Source of the DNA: an uncultured Bacteroidales bacterium
Lineage (GTDB): Bacteria > Bacteroidota > Bacteroidia > Bacteroidales > Paludibacteraceae
Direction of reading: 5' to 3'
Length of the DNA: 64,000 nt
Assembly (NCBI GenBank): GCA_944321895.1
Contig: CALUNA010000003.1
Location: 62,001-126,000, forward strand
Below are positions 45,123 through 53,693 of this stretch, piece after piece. Made by a program: the position numbers and the translations under genes. The notes below the pieces were generated by a model, which saw only the letters and a list, made by a program, of their open reading frames with translations, was not told where the DNA came from and ran no database searches. Numbering within the stretch: the stretch's first letter is position 1; every line of letters starts with the position of its first letter.

Positions 45123-45764
45123 ATGGGAAATTTGTATAACTTGTTAATGCAGGATGTCCGTTTTGAAGAAGCGTTGAAAGCCTGCATGAATTGCGGTGTA
45201 TGTACGGCGATATGTCCGGCAGCGGAATTTTATCCGTATGATCCCCGCAAGATATGCGATATTGTTCAGAGGCAGAATGAGGAGGAGATAGAAAGTCTGC
45301 TCCGTTCCGACACGATATGGTATTGCGGGCAGTGCATGTCTTGTAAGACGCGTTGTCCCCGTGGCAACATACCCGGTTCGCTGATAAACATATTGCGCAA
45401 AGTGTCGCAGGAGCTGGGTTATTTTGCGGACAGCCGGATGGGGCGTCAGCAGTGCAGTATTGTAGATGGTGTTGGTCGGAATATACTGGAAATCGGCTAT
45501 TGCGTACATCCCGACCGTATTGATCCGGATAAGCATGTTGAACAAGGTCCAATCTGGCGTTGGTATCGTGAGAATATTGAAGAGATAGCCCCCAAGCTGG
45601 GGGCCAATTATCATGGTGATGGCCCGGGTGCATTGCGTACGGTGCGTAAAGAAAATCTGGAGGAGATACGTAAGATATTTGAAGCTACCGGTGGAATGGA
45701 GTTGTTGGAGCAAATCAAGCGTGAGGAGCCGGCAAGTGAAAAATCCGACAAACACAAGATCTGA
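45123..45764 (+). CDS. HdrC-like protein with two [4Fe-4S] clusters
   Basis: A 213-residue soluble electron carrier with two ferredoxin-type motifs CxxCxxCxxxCP: Cys21/24/27/31 and Cys68/71/74/78. The C-terminal half (residues 100-213) is helical and charged and lacks further Cys motifs. In heterodisulfide reductases HdrC passes electrons between HdrA and HdrB. The frame is open from a TTG at 45075 that overlaps the cysteate synthase gene; the ATG at 45123 is preferred as it begins just before the first cluster, as in other HdrC proteins. Four bases separate it from the HdrB-like gene. Confidence 0.85.
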   Translation: MGNLYNLLMQDVRFEEALKACMNCGVCTAICPAAEFYPYDPRKICDIVQRQNEEEIESLLRSDTIWYCGQCMSCKTRCPRGNIPGSLINILRKVSQELGYFADSRMGRQQCSIVDGVGRNILEIGYCVHPDRIDPDKHVEQGPIWRWYRENIEEIAPKLGANYHGDGPGALRTVRKENLEEIRKIFEATGGMELLEQIKREEPASEKSDKHKI

Positions 45765-45768
45765 TTGA

Positions 45769-46824
45769 ATGATGAAACGTTATTGGAACGAATATCAGAA
45801 AGAAATAGCCGATGACAAGTTTTTTTATGAACGCAGTTGCATCAGGCAGACCTTTTTTCCGGGTTCGGAGGCGGCATTTCTGAAAATGCTCCGCGAAGAA
45901 TTGGGTAAGGATATTTATGATGAGGCCAACCAGCATACGTGTACAGGCATAGGCTATCATTCGGATATTGTGCCCTTGCAGACGACCATGACAGTGGTTG
46001 CGCGGCTTTTTGCGCTGATGACCGAGGCCGGTTATGAGAATTATGTACCTTCTTGCGTGACCTCATTCGGTGTTTTCACGGAGATGGTGGAAATGTGGAA
46101 GCATAATCCGGAATTACTGGAAAAGACGCGTAAGATTTTGTATGATACGACGGGGCGCACATTTGAGATTCCGAAAAATATCGCGCATCCATCGGATATT
46201 ATCTACAAGTTCCGTTATGACTTGAAGCAGAAAATGAAGTACCAGCTGGTGAACCGTTTTACGGGTAAGCCGTTGCGTGTGGTTGAGCATATCGGTTGCC
46301 ATTATGCGAAGATATTTCCGAAAGCCGGTGTGGGCAACGCGGAGTTTCCGTATGTGTTGGCCGGCATGATTGAGGCATGGGGCGGTGAAGTGATAGACTA
46401 TCCGGAGCGCCGTCATTGTTGCGGTTTTGGTTTCCGGCAATATCTGGTTCAGGAGAACCGCGGTTACTCGATAGCGAACTCCAAGAAGAAATTTGAATCC
46501 ATGGAACCCTATGAGCCCGATTTCATCGTGGCAAACTGTCCGGGTTGTACCATGTTTCTTGATAAATGGCAGTATACGATAGCCGAGATGGAGAACAAGA
46601 CTTATGACAAAAACGGCTATGGCATACCGGTTCTTTCGTATGAGGAAATGGCCGGTCTGTTGCTTGGTTATGATCCGTGGAAATTGGGCTTGCAGCTGCA
46701 TCAGGTCCAGGCGGAGCCGTTGCTGAACAAGATAGGCATAGCCTACGATCCGAATGAGAAGTTTACGGGTGTTTCCGGGAAAATTCTTCCGAGGCCGGAG
46801 AAGCCTCATAATTTATTGGTGTGA
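45769..46824 (+). CDS. HdrB-like protein with one intact CCG domain
   Basis: A 351-residue protein related to the heterodisulfide reductase catalytic subunit. Its C-terminal CCG domain is complete (Cys177, Cys217-Cys218-Gly, Cys257, Cys260), enough to ligate a noncubane or [4Fe-4S] cluster. The N-terminal CCG domain is degraded: Cys24 remains, CCG reads CTG (58-60) and the last CxxC reads CVTS (96-99). Related HdrB-like proteins act on disulfides or lipoyl-bound sulfur. The substrate here is unknown. Confidence 0.82.
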   Translation: MMKRYWNEYQKEIADDKFFYERSCIRQTFFPGSEAAFLKMLREELGKDIYDEANQHTCTGIGYHSDIVPLQTTMTVVARLFALMTEAGYENYVPSCVTSFGVFTEMVEMWKHNPELLEKTRKILYDTTGRTFEIPKNIAHPSDIIYKFRYDLKQKMKYQLVNRFTGKPLRVVEHIGCHYAKIFPKAGVGNAEFPYVLAGMIEAWGGEVIDYPERRHCCGFGFRQYLVQENRGYSIANSKKKFESMEPYEPDFIVANCPGCTMFLDKWQYTIAEMENKTYDKNGYGIPVLSYEEMAGLLLGYDPWKLGLQLHQVQAEPLLNKIGIAYDPNEKFTGVSGKILPRPEKPHNLLV

Positions 46825-46840
46825 TTAAAGAGAAAAGAGA

Positions 46841-47884
46841 ATGAGCGACAGAACAACGACAGCGCAGGTGGCGGTAATCGGTGGCGGTCCCGCCGGCATA
46901 GAGGCGGCTTGTGCATTGAGCAATAACGGTATCCGGGTATCTCTTTTTGAGAGCGAACCGGTTCTTGCCCATAATGTAGGTAACAAGTTCAAATTGTTTC
47001 CCGATTTTTCATCGGCATCGGAGCTGGTTGCGACATTATCGCATAAACTGTCAGGCAGTCATGTATCCGTTCATTTGGATACGGAGATTGTTTCCATGGA
47101 ACAGAAGGGCGGTTTATGGTTTCTTACGGACAATTACGGGCACACTCATGAGGCTGTTGCCGTTTTGCTGGCAACCGGTTATGATGTGTTTGATGCCAGG
47201 CGCAAGGAAGAGCTGGGTTATGGCATTTACAAAGGCGTTGTGACATCCATAGATCTGGAGAGTATGCTGAAGGCCGGCAAGCTTGTGAATGTATTGGGCG
47301 AACAGCCTCAGTGCGTTACCTTTTTGCAGTGCGTAGGTTCACGCGATGAAAAGATAGGGAATCATTATTGTTCCAAGGTTTGCTGTGTGACGGCAGTCAA
47401 GCAGGCGATAGAGGTGAAAAAGCTGTCTCCGAGAACCGATGTATTTTTATTTTACATGGATTTGCGCATGTGGGGTCAAGGTTTTGAGGAGTTGTATCGC
47501 GAAGCGCAGGAGCAGTACGGGATTCGTTTTGTCCGCGGTCGCATTTCGGAGGCCGCGTCGACGTTTGATGACCGTGTGCAGATCAAGGCAGAAGACACGC
47601 TGGTGGGTCAGCCGTTGAAGATGAGTACGGATTTGCTGGTTCTGATGGTAGGCATGGAAGCCTCGTGCGGTACCAAAAAACTGGCTTCATGTTGCGGTGT
47701 AGAGGGAGCCTATGGATTTGCTCACAGTTGTTCTCCCTATTTGTCCGATAACATGACGGATCGTCAAGGTTTGTTTTTGGCTGGTTCCTGCAAACGTCCG
47801 ATGAGCGTGTCGGATACCGTGAACGATGCACGCTCGGCTGCGGTTGGAATAGCCGACTATCTGAAAACAGCTTTGTCTAACTAA
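46841..47884 (+). CDS. HdrA/QmoA-like flavoprotein
   Basis: A 347-residue FAD protein with a Rossmann dinucleotide loop GGGPAGIEAA (from residue 14) and a second FAD segment near the C-terminus (GLFLAGSCKRP). The unusual iron-sulfur motif of HdrA is present (Cys164, Cys177, Cys181, Cys182 within QCVGSRD...HYCSKVCC). It lacks the extra ferredoxin domains of methanogen HdrA, so it resembles the compact QmoA and sHdrA forms. It probably accepts or bifurcates electrons between the HdrB/C proteins and another carrier. Confidence 0.85.
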   Translation: MSDRTTTAQVAVIGGGPAGIEAACALSNNGIRVSLFESEPVLAHNVGNKFKLFPDFSSASELVATLSHKLSGSHVSVHLDTEIVSMEQKGGLWFLTDNYGHTHEAVAVLLATGYDVFDARRKEELGYGIYKGVVTSIDLESMLKAGKLVNVLGEQPQCVTFLQCVGSRDEKIGNHYCSKVCCVTAVKQAIEVKKLSPRTDVFLFYMDLRMWGQGFEELYREAQEQYGIRFVRGRISEAASTFDDRVQIKAEDTLVGQPLKMSTDLLVLMVGMEASCGTKKLASCCGVEGAYGFAHSCSPYLSDNMTDRQGLFLAGSCKRPMSVSDTVNDARSAAVGIADYLKTALSN

Positions 47885-47894
47885 GACTTGAATT

Positions 47895-48266
47895 ATGGAT
47901 TTTGGATTTACCATATCAAAACCGCGTTCCATTGAGCCGACGGAAGCCGGCAGGGAACAGCTGTTACAGTTGGAAGAGCAGGTTCCTACATTCAGGCGGT
48001 GCATGAATTGCGGAGGTTGCACGGCGACATGTTCTGCCGGACAGTTCACCGATTTCAACATCCGGAAGGTACACAACCTGTACCGCTGGGGACAATACAA
48101 GGAGCTGGATGAAGAATTACAGAAGTGCATGTTGTGCGGCAAGTGCACGCTGGTTTGTCCGCGTGGGGTCAATCTGCGTTCGCTGATAATTCATTTGCGC
48201 AAGGCCCTAAACAAGGATCACCAGCCCGGCGATTACCAACATTTTATACGAAACAACAACCGGTAG
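47895..48266 (+). CDS. Second HdrC-like [4Fe-4S] protein
   Basis: A 123-residue small protein with two clusters: Cys36/39/42/46 and Cys78/81/84/88 (CMNCGGCTATCS and CMLCGKCTLVCP). It is compact and ends soon after the second cluster, unlike the first HdrC-like protein. It would shuttle electrons to the membrane-bound subunit encoded next. It follows the HdrA-like gene by 10 bases. Confidence 0.85.
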   Translation: MDFGFTISKPRSIEPTEAGREQLLQLEEQVPTFRRCMNCGGCTATCSAGQFTDFNIRKVHNLYRWGQYKELDEELQKCMLCGKCTLVCPRGVNLRSLIIHLRKALNKDHQPGDYQHFIRNNNR

Positions 48267-48299
48267 GAACGGTTTAAACCATAACCAGTAAGCTATTTT

Positions 48300-50081
48300 A
48301 TGTCATCATACTTTCATCCTTTCATTCTTCCTTTCTGTATAGGCACATTGGTTTTGTTTGCGGTGATAGCTGTAAAGTTCTATCGTTGGATAAGCGGGCT
48401 TGACCGCAAGCAAAAGAAGAATGTGTGGATGTCCCTGCTGACAGTCCGCATTTTTCCTTCCTTGTGGCGTATTTTCAAGGAAATAGTCAAGGAAGTGTTG
48501 TTGCATGTGAACATAACCAGATACAACTGGCGTATGGGCTACATGCACAGGAGCATTGCCCTGGGTTGGTTTTTGCTGATTGTTACCGGATTTGTGGAAA
48601 CGTTGTTTCATTTCAGGGGTAGCGGTCATCCTCCGTGGTTGGGCATCTTTTTCCGTTTTTTTGTGCGTGACTACACCTATGGCATATCTCGTGTGTGGGC
48701 CGATGTCATGGATTTGCTGTTGCTTTACGTGCTTTCCGGTGTTTCCATCGCCATATTCAAGTCTATTTATTCGCGGATTGTGGGCATGCGCAAGAACACC
48801 CGGTTGCGTTGGTTCGATATCTGTCTGCGGTATTCCCTGTGGCTGATATTTCCCATGCGTTTGTTGTCGGAAAGCGCTACGGCCGCTTTGACTGGAAATG
48901 GCGGTTTTCTGACCCAGGGAATCGGTGACATGATGCCCACCGAGTTTGCCCAAGTCATGGAAGTTCCTTTCTGGACGGCCTATTCCACCTGTCTGTGTGT
49001 ATTTTTTGTGCTGTTTCCGTTCTCCCGCTACATGCATATATTCACCGAACCGCTTTTGATTGTATTCAGGAGTCTTGGAGTCCGTGAGGGCAGCCAACCC
49101 ACGGGTTATACGCGCATGGAATTGAATGCCTGTTCGCGTTGCGGCATTTGCATAGATGGTTGTCCGCTTGACAAGGATTTGAATATAAATGACATACAGG
49201 GCGTTTATTTGTTGCGTGATGTACGTCACGGCCTTCCGCACCGCAATGCAACGGAAAACTGCCTGATGTGCGACCAGTGCGTTGTGGATTGTCCGGTAGG
49301 TATAGAAATCAACGAGATACGCAAGCAGGAGCGCAACAAAGGCACGTTGGATACGCACGACAACTACCGTTTTCTGGATTCGGTAAAATCGTTCAATGCC
49401 ATTGGACGTATTGCCTACTTTGGCGGTTGCATGTCGCATTTGACTCCGGGTGTAACCGAATCGATGAAAAAGATTTTCGATGCGGTCGGGCAGAAGTACT
49501 GGCTGATGGACGAGGACAAGACCATTTGCTGCGGTCGGCCGTTGCTGCAACAAGGTTTCATAGCCCAAGCCGCGGAGTTGCGCCGGAAGAACGCCCGTCT
49601 GATTGTGGAAAGCCATGCGCAATACTTGGTCACATCCTGTCCGATTTGCTATCAGTCGTTCAAGAAAGAATATAATTTGCCGATAAAGGTCATTCATCAC
49701 ACCGAATATCTGGCGGTCCTGATACGTCTGGGCAAGTTGAAACCGCATAAAACCGGTTTGAAAGTGGCCTATCATGATCCGTGCGAGTTGGGGCGCGGCT
49801 GCAATATTTACGATGAGCCGCGTGAGGTGTTGCAGGCCGTGGCCGATCTGGTCCGTGTTCAGAAAGAACGGGAGCACAGCATTTGTTGCGGCCATAGTCT
49901 TGGTAACACGGCCCTGGATGTGGAAAAGCAGGACAAGGTGCGTGATGCGGCTTTGCGGAATCTGACGGCAGACCATCCGGACTTGATAGCGACGGCCTGC
50001 CCGATGTGCAAGAAAGCCTTCCAGCATGGCCAGCCGACCCATGTGAAGGATGTAGCGGAACTTATAGCAGAACAATTATGA
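48300..50081 (+). CDS. Membrane-anchored HdrD/DsrK-like oxidoreductase (quinone-linked)
   Basis: A 593-residue fusion. The N-terminal third has about five or six membrane helices resembling NarI/HdrE/DsrM cytochrome-like anchors, with several conserved-looking His residues. Then come two ferredoxin motifs (from Cys278 and Cys321) and two complete CCG domains (around Cys377/Cys410-411 and Cys529-530). This corresponds to HdrE+HdrD or DsrM+DsrK in one chain. It should exchange electrons with menaquinone. Its stop codon overlaps the reductase gene by 4 bases (ATGA), so the redox and lipid genes are translationally coupled. Confidence 0.83.
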   Translation: MSSYFHPFILPFCIGTLVLFAVIAVKFYRWISGLDRKQKKNVWMSLLTVRIFPSLWRIFKEIVKEVLLHVNITRYNWRMGYMHRSIALGWFLLIVTGFVETLFHFRGSGHPPWLGIFFRFFVRDYTYGISRVWADVMDLLLLYVLSGVSIAIFKSIYSRIVGMRKNTRLRWFDICLRYSLWLIFPMRLLSESATAALTGNGGFLTQGIGDMMPTEFAQVMEVPFWTAYSTCLCVFFVLFPFSRYMHIFTEPLLIVFRSLGVREGSQPTGYTRMELNACSRCGICIDGCPLDKDLNINDIQGVYLLRDVRHGLPHRNATENCLMCDQCVVDCPVGIEINEIRKQERNKGTLDTHDNYRFLDSVKSFNAIGRIAYFGGCMSHLTPGVTESMKKIFDAVGQKYWLMDEDKTICCGRPLLQQGFIAQAAELRRKNARLIVESHAQYLVTSCPICYQSFKKEYNLPIKVIHHTEYLAVLIRLGKLKPHKTGLKVAYHDPCELGRGCNIYDEPREVLQAVADLVRVQKEREHSICCGHSLGNTALDVEKQDKVRDAALRNLTADHPDLIATACPMCKKAFQHGQPTHVKDVAELIAEQL

Positions 50082-50863
50082 AAAAATTCGAATCCATATT
50101 GATTACGGGCGCCGGTTCCGGTATCGGTGAAGCCATTGCGTATTGTTTTGCGCGGCAGGGCTGCCGTCTGATGCTGGTGGGACGTAATACGGAACGTCTG
50201 GAAGCGGTTACGAAGCAGTGTGTCGCTTTGGGCGGGAAAGCCGAGTGGCGACAGGTAGACATGTCGAATGCCGATTCCATCGATGTTTTTGTGAATGAAC
50301 AACGGGAACAGGAACGTGTTTTTGACTGTCTGGTATTGAATGCCGGCATTTCGCAGCGCGCGCTGACACTGGACACCGATATCCTTGTGGACCGCAAAAT
50401 CATGGAAACGAATTATTTCGGTCCGGTCTGTCTGACCAAAAAGTTGGGTTATATGCTGAAAAGCAATCCTTATACGGCCATTGCGGTCACCAATTCCATA
50501 TCCGGACTGTTCGGATTTCCGCTACGCTCTGCATATTGTGCATCCAAACATGCGCTGTTCGGTTTTTTTGAGACGCTGGAGCTTGAGAATGACAATATCC
50601 GCGTAACATTCCTTATTCCGGGACGCATCAACACGCCTATCAGCAAAAGCGCGGTTCTGGGCAACGGCGAGACATACGGGCAGATGGACAGCGGCCAGGC
50701 TCATGGCCTTGATGTGGGAAAATGTGCGGAGATAGCTGTCCGTGCCATTGAAAAAGGCAAGCACCGTCAGCTCATTGGCGGCAAGGAACTGCTGATGGTA
50801 TATTTCAAGAAATGGGTGCCGCCATTGTTCCGCCATTTGGCACGCAAGGTGAGTGCGACCTGA
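50078..50863 (+). CDS. Short-chain dehydrogenase, probable 3-ketocapnine / 3-ketosphinganine reductase
   Basis: A 261-residue SDR with the NAD(P) loop TGAGSGIGE (residues 10-18), the NAG motif (88-90) and the catalytic Ser140 or Ser142, Tyr153 and Lys157 (SAYCASK). It ends in a hydrophobic/basic tail (KKWVPPLFRHLARKV), as is common for SDRs acting on lipid substrates. In the context of cysteate synthase and an oxoamine synthase it probably reduces the 3-keto group of capnine. The frame is open upstream to 50006; the ATG at 50078 gives the correct Rossmann start. Confidence 0.78.
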   Translation: MKKFESILITGAGSGIGEAIAYCFARQGCRLMLVGRNTERLEAVTKQCVALGGKAEWRQVDMSNADSIDVFVNEQREQERVFDCLVLNAGISQRALTLDTDILVDRKIMETNYFGPVCLTKKLGYMLKSNPYTAIAVTNSISGLFGFPLRSAYCASKHALFGFFETLELENDNIRVTFLIPGRINTPISKSAVLGNGETYGQMDSGQAHGLDVGKCAEIAVRAIEKGKHRQLIGGKELLMVYFKKWVPPLFRHLARKVSAT

Positions 50864-50900
50864 TGCCGGATAAGTTTGGATATTCTAAAACCAGATAATT

Positions 50901-51965
50901 ATGAGAGAAAAAGTTATTTGCGGAATGCAACAGGTGGGTATTGGCGTCGAGAACGTACATGAAGCCTTCAAATGGTACATGGAAGCCTTCGGGTGCAATG
51001 CCAAAATCCTGGATGCGGAAGGTACAGCCGAACGCATGTTGCCCTACACGGGCGGTAAGCCTCAGGACAGGTGGGCCATTCTGGCCTATAACCTGCGCGG
51101 TGGCGGCGGTTTTGAAATATGGCAGCCTCAGGGTCGTGCCCTGCGTTACCTGCAGGAACCGGTGCGTTTGGGCGACCTGGGAATTTTGTGTGCTAAAATC
51201 AAGGCTACGGACATTCAGCGTGCCTACAATCATTTGAAACAGGTTATCGGAGCAAAAATCCTTTGCGAACCGCGGATTTCCCTGTCGGGCCGGAAACATT
51301 TCTTCCTGCTGGATGTGTATGGCAATTTGTTTCAAGTGGAAGAAGACAATTACGTTTTCATCGACCAGAACAAGGCAACCGGCGGTGCCAACGGTGCAAT
51401 TATCGGAGTTTCTGACATGGAAAAATCCATGGCTTTTTATGGCAAGTTGCTGGGATTTGACCGTGTGGAATACGATGAAACCGGTATTTTTGAGGATTTG
51501 CAGGGTGTTGAGGGCGGTGACAAACGCTTGCGGCGTGTCATGCTGAACCGCACCAAACCCATGCAGGGACCGCTCAGCGAAATCATGGGCACTGCCCACA
51601 TAGAGCTTGTACAGGCTCTGGAAGGTACGCCCAAAAAACTGTATGAAGGCCGCTGGTGGGGCGACCCCGGATTTATTCATTTGTGCTTTGATGTGCGCAA
51701 CATGGATGCCGTGAAAGCCGATGCCGAAGCACTCGGCCATCCGTTCGTATGCGACAGTGGTGCCGACTTCAAAATGGGCGAGGCCGACGGGCATTTCACC
51801 TATGTGGAAGACCCGGATGGAACCTTGATTGAATTTGTGGAGACATTCAAGATTCCAGTCCTGAGAAAGCTGGGCATTTATTTGCATTTGTCAGGAAGGG
51901 ATGACAAGAAGCCGTTGCCGCGCTACATAACCAAAGCATTGCGTTTTCTGGAAGTAAAAGGTTAA
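50901..51965 (+). CDS. Two-domain VOC-superfamily protein (dioxygenase/glyoxalase-like)
   Basis: A 354-residue protein with two vicinal-oxygen-chelate domains: about residues 10-155 (VGIGVENVHEAFKWYMEAFGC) and 165-320 (GVSDMEKSMAFYGKLLGFD). Candidate metal ligands lie in the second half: His-Glu in AHIELVQAL, His in FIHLCFDV and Glu in GTLIEFVET. The layout resembles 4-hydroxyphenylpyruvate dioxygenase-type enzymes, but the substrate is unknown. It lies between the sulfonolipid reductase and lptB in one operon, so a role in lipid modification is possible but unproven. Confidence 0.75.
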   Translation: MREKVICGMQQVGIGVENVHEAFKWYMEAFGCNAKILDAEGTAERMLPYTGGKPQDRWAILAYNLRGGGGFEIWQPQGRALRYLQEPVRLGDLGILCAKIKATDIQRAYNHLKQVIGAKILCEPRISLSGRKHFFLLDVYGNLFQVEEDNYVFIDQNKATGGANGAIIGVSDMEKSMAFYGKLLGFDRVEYDETGIFEDLQGVEGGDKRLRRVMLNRTKPMQGPLSEIMGTAHIELVQALEGTPKKLYEGRWWGDPGFIHLCFDVRNMDAVKADAEALGHPFVCDSGADFKMGEADGHFTYVEDPDGTLIEFVETFKIPVLRKLGIYLHLSGRDDKKPLPRYITKALRFLEVKG

Positions 51966-51974
51966 TTTTCAGTT

Positions 51975-52736
51975 ATGGGAAACGACAATATCGTACTCCG
52001 GACGGAGCATTTGGTGAAGAAATACGGCAAACGTACCGTCGTGAATGATGTCAGCATTGAGTTGCATCAGGGGGAGATTGTGGGGCTGCTCGGTCCGAAC
52101 GGTGCCGGCAAAACGACAACATTCTACATGACAACCGGCCTGATAACGCCCAATGAAGGCAGAATCTTTCTGGATGAGACGGATATTACCGATTTTCCCA
52201 TGTACAAGCGCGCCCAGAACGGAATCGGATATCTGCCTCAGGAAGCCTCCGTTTTCCGCAAGATGTCCGTGGAAGACAACCTGAAAGCCGTGCTTGAGAT
52301 GACCTCCTTTTCAAAGGCCTATCAGGCGGAGAAGCTGGAGCAACTAATCAAGGAGTTCAATCTTGGACATGTGCGCAAGAACCTTGGCGACCGCCTGTCC
52401 GGCGGCGAACGGCGGCGTACCGAGATTGCGCGCTGCCTGGCCATAGAGCCGCGCTACATTATGCTGGATGAGCCCTTTGCTGGTGTGGATCCGATAGCCG
52501 TGCAGGAAATACAGGATGTTGTCTGGAAACTGAAAGACAAAAATATCGGCATTCTGATTACCGACCACAACGTGGATGAAACGCTGATGATTACCGACCG
52601 CGCCTACCTGCTGTTTGAAGGCAAAATCCTTTTCCACGGGACGCCCGAGGAGCTGGCCGCCAACCCGATTGTACGGAAAAACTATCTTGGGCGCGATTTC
52701 GAGTTGAAACGTAAAAGCCGGCCGACTGACGAATGA
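51975..52736 (+). CDS. lptB: LptB, ATPase of the lipopolysaccharide export ABC transporter
   Basis: A 253-residue ABC ATPase with Walker [10 protein letters not shown], the signature [16 protein letters not shown] typical of LptB, Walker B with [13 protein letters not shown] and the switch His in LITDHNVDE. It powers extraction of lipopolysaccharide from the inner membrane by LptFG. It follows the VOC gene by 9 bases. Confidence 0.92.
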   Translation: MGNDNIVLRTEHLVKKYGKRTVVNDVSIELHQGEIVGLLGPNGAGKTTTFYMTTGLITPNEGRIFLDETDITDFPMYKRAQNGIGYLPQEASVFRKMSVEDNLKAVLEMTSFSKAYQAEKLEQLIKEFNLGHVRKNLGDRLSGGERRRTEIARCLAIEPRYIMLDEPFAGVDPIAVQEIQDVVWKLKDKNIGILITDHNVDETLMITDRAYLLFEGKILFHGTPEELAANPIVRKNYLGRDFELKRKSRPTDE

Positions 52737-52740
52737 TGGC

Positions 52741-53667
52741 ATGAACAATACGGTTACCATATTCGGGTGTGGCTCCTCATTGCCTACGCGCACCAATTTT
52801 CCGAGCTGCCAGGTGCTGGAGCTGCGCAACAAGCAGTTTATGATTGATTGCGGCGAGGGCGCCCAAATCCGCATGCGGCAGATGAATTTCCGGACGGCGC
52901 GCCTGGGACATATCTTCATTTCGCATTTGCACGGGGACCATTGTTTTGGGCTGATGGGGCTTATATCCTCGTGGGGAATGCTCGGGCGCACTGCCGAACT
53001 GCACATACATGCACACCGTGATCTGGAATTGCTGCTCGGTGCTCAGTTGCGCTATTTCTGCGACAAGATGCCGTACAGCGTTATTTTCCATGCCATTGAC
53101 CCCGCAAGGCACGAACTTGTTTACGAAGACCGCACCGTGTGCGTATATTCCCTGCCGCTGAAACACCGCGTGCCTTGTTGCGGCTTCCTGTTCGAGGAAA
53201 AAATGCAGGACAGGCATATCCTGCGCGAAATGATTGATGCCTACCAGATTCCGATTGCATACATCCCGCGCATAAAAAAGGGCGAGGACTATGTGTTGCC
53301 GGACGGCACGCGCATCCCGAACGGACGGCTGACCACACCGCCCACGCCTCCGATCCGTTATGCCTACTGTTCGGACACGGCCTACAACGAAGACCTTGTT
53401 CCGCTGATTCAGGGCGTGGATTGCCTCTACCACGAGGCGACGTTTGAGGAAGAGTTCCTGAAGCGCGCGCAGGAAACACAGCACAGTACGGCATCGCAGG
53501 CGGCAACCATTGCACGCAAGGCCGGTGTGAAAAAGCTGATTATCGGGCATTTCTCCGCCCGGCACAGCAACCAGGAAAATTTATTGAAGGAAGCGCGCGC
53601 CATTTTCCCGAACACGGTGCTCGGCACGGACAAGGGCGTTTATCCTATTGCAGGTGAGGTGAAGTGA
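52741..53667 (+). CDS. rnz: Ribonuclease Z
   Basis: A 308-residue metallo-beta-lactamase-fold nuclease that trims tRNA 3' ends. The zinc motif HLHGDHCFGLMGL (from about residue 61), the SDTAYNED region and GHFSARH near the C-terminus are all present. It starts 4 bases after lptB, the last gene of the operon. Confidence 0.95.
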   Translation: MNNTVTIFGCGSSLPTRTNFPSCQVLELRNKQFMIDCGEGAQIRMRQMNFRTARLGHIFISHLHGDHCFGLMGLISSWGMLGRTAELHIHAHRDLELLLGAQLRYFCDKMPYSVIFHAIDPARHELVYEDRTVCVYSLPLKHRVPCCGFLFEEKMQDRHILREMIDAYQIPIAYIPRIKKGEDYVLPDGTRIPNGRLTTPPTPPIRYAYCSDTAYNEDLVPLIQGVDCLYHEATFEEEFLKRAQETQHSTASQAATIARKAGVKKLIIGHFSARHSNQENLLKEARAIFPNTVLGTDKGVYPIAGEVK

Positions 53668-53693
53668 GTGAACCGGCATGGCCGGAAACTCCC

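Noticed and set aside
48306-50075. A 589-codon open frame on the minus strand opposite the HdrD-like gene
   Set aside because: It is the exact shadow of a gene with clear Fe-S motifs, has no family features, is rich in His, Gln and Arg as antisense frames are, and has no promoter.
45123-50081. Reading the Hdr-like genes as a methanogenesis system
   Set aside because: All surrounding genes are bacterial and no coenzyme M or B genes are present; the HdrA-like protein is of the compact type.
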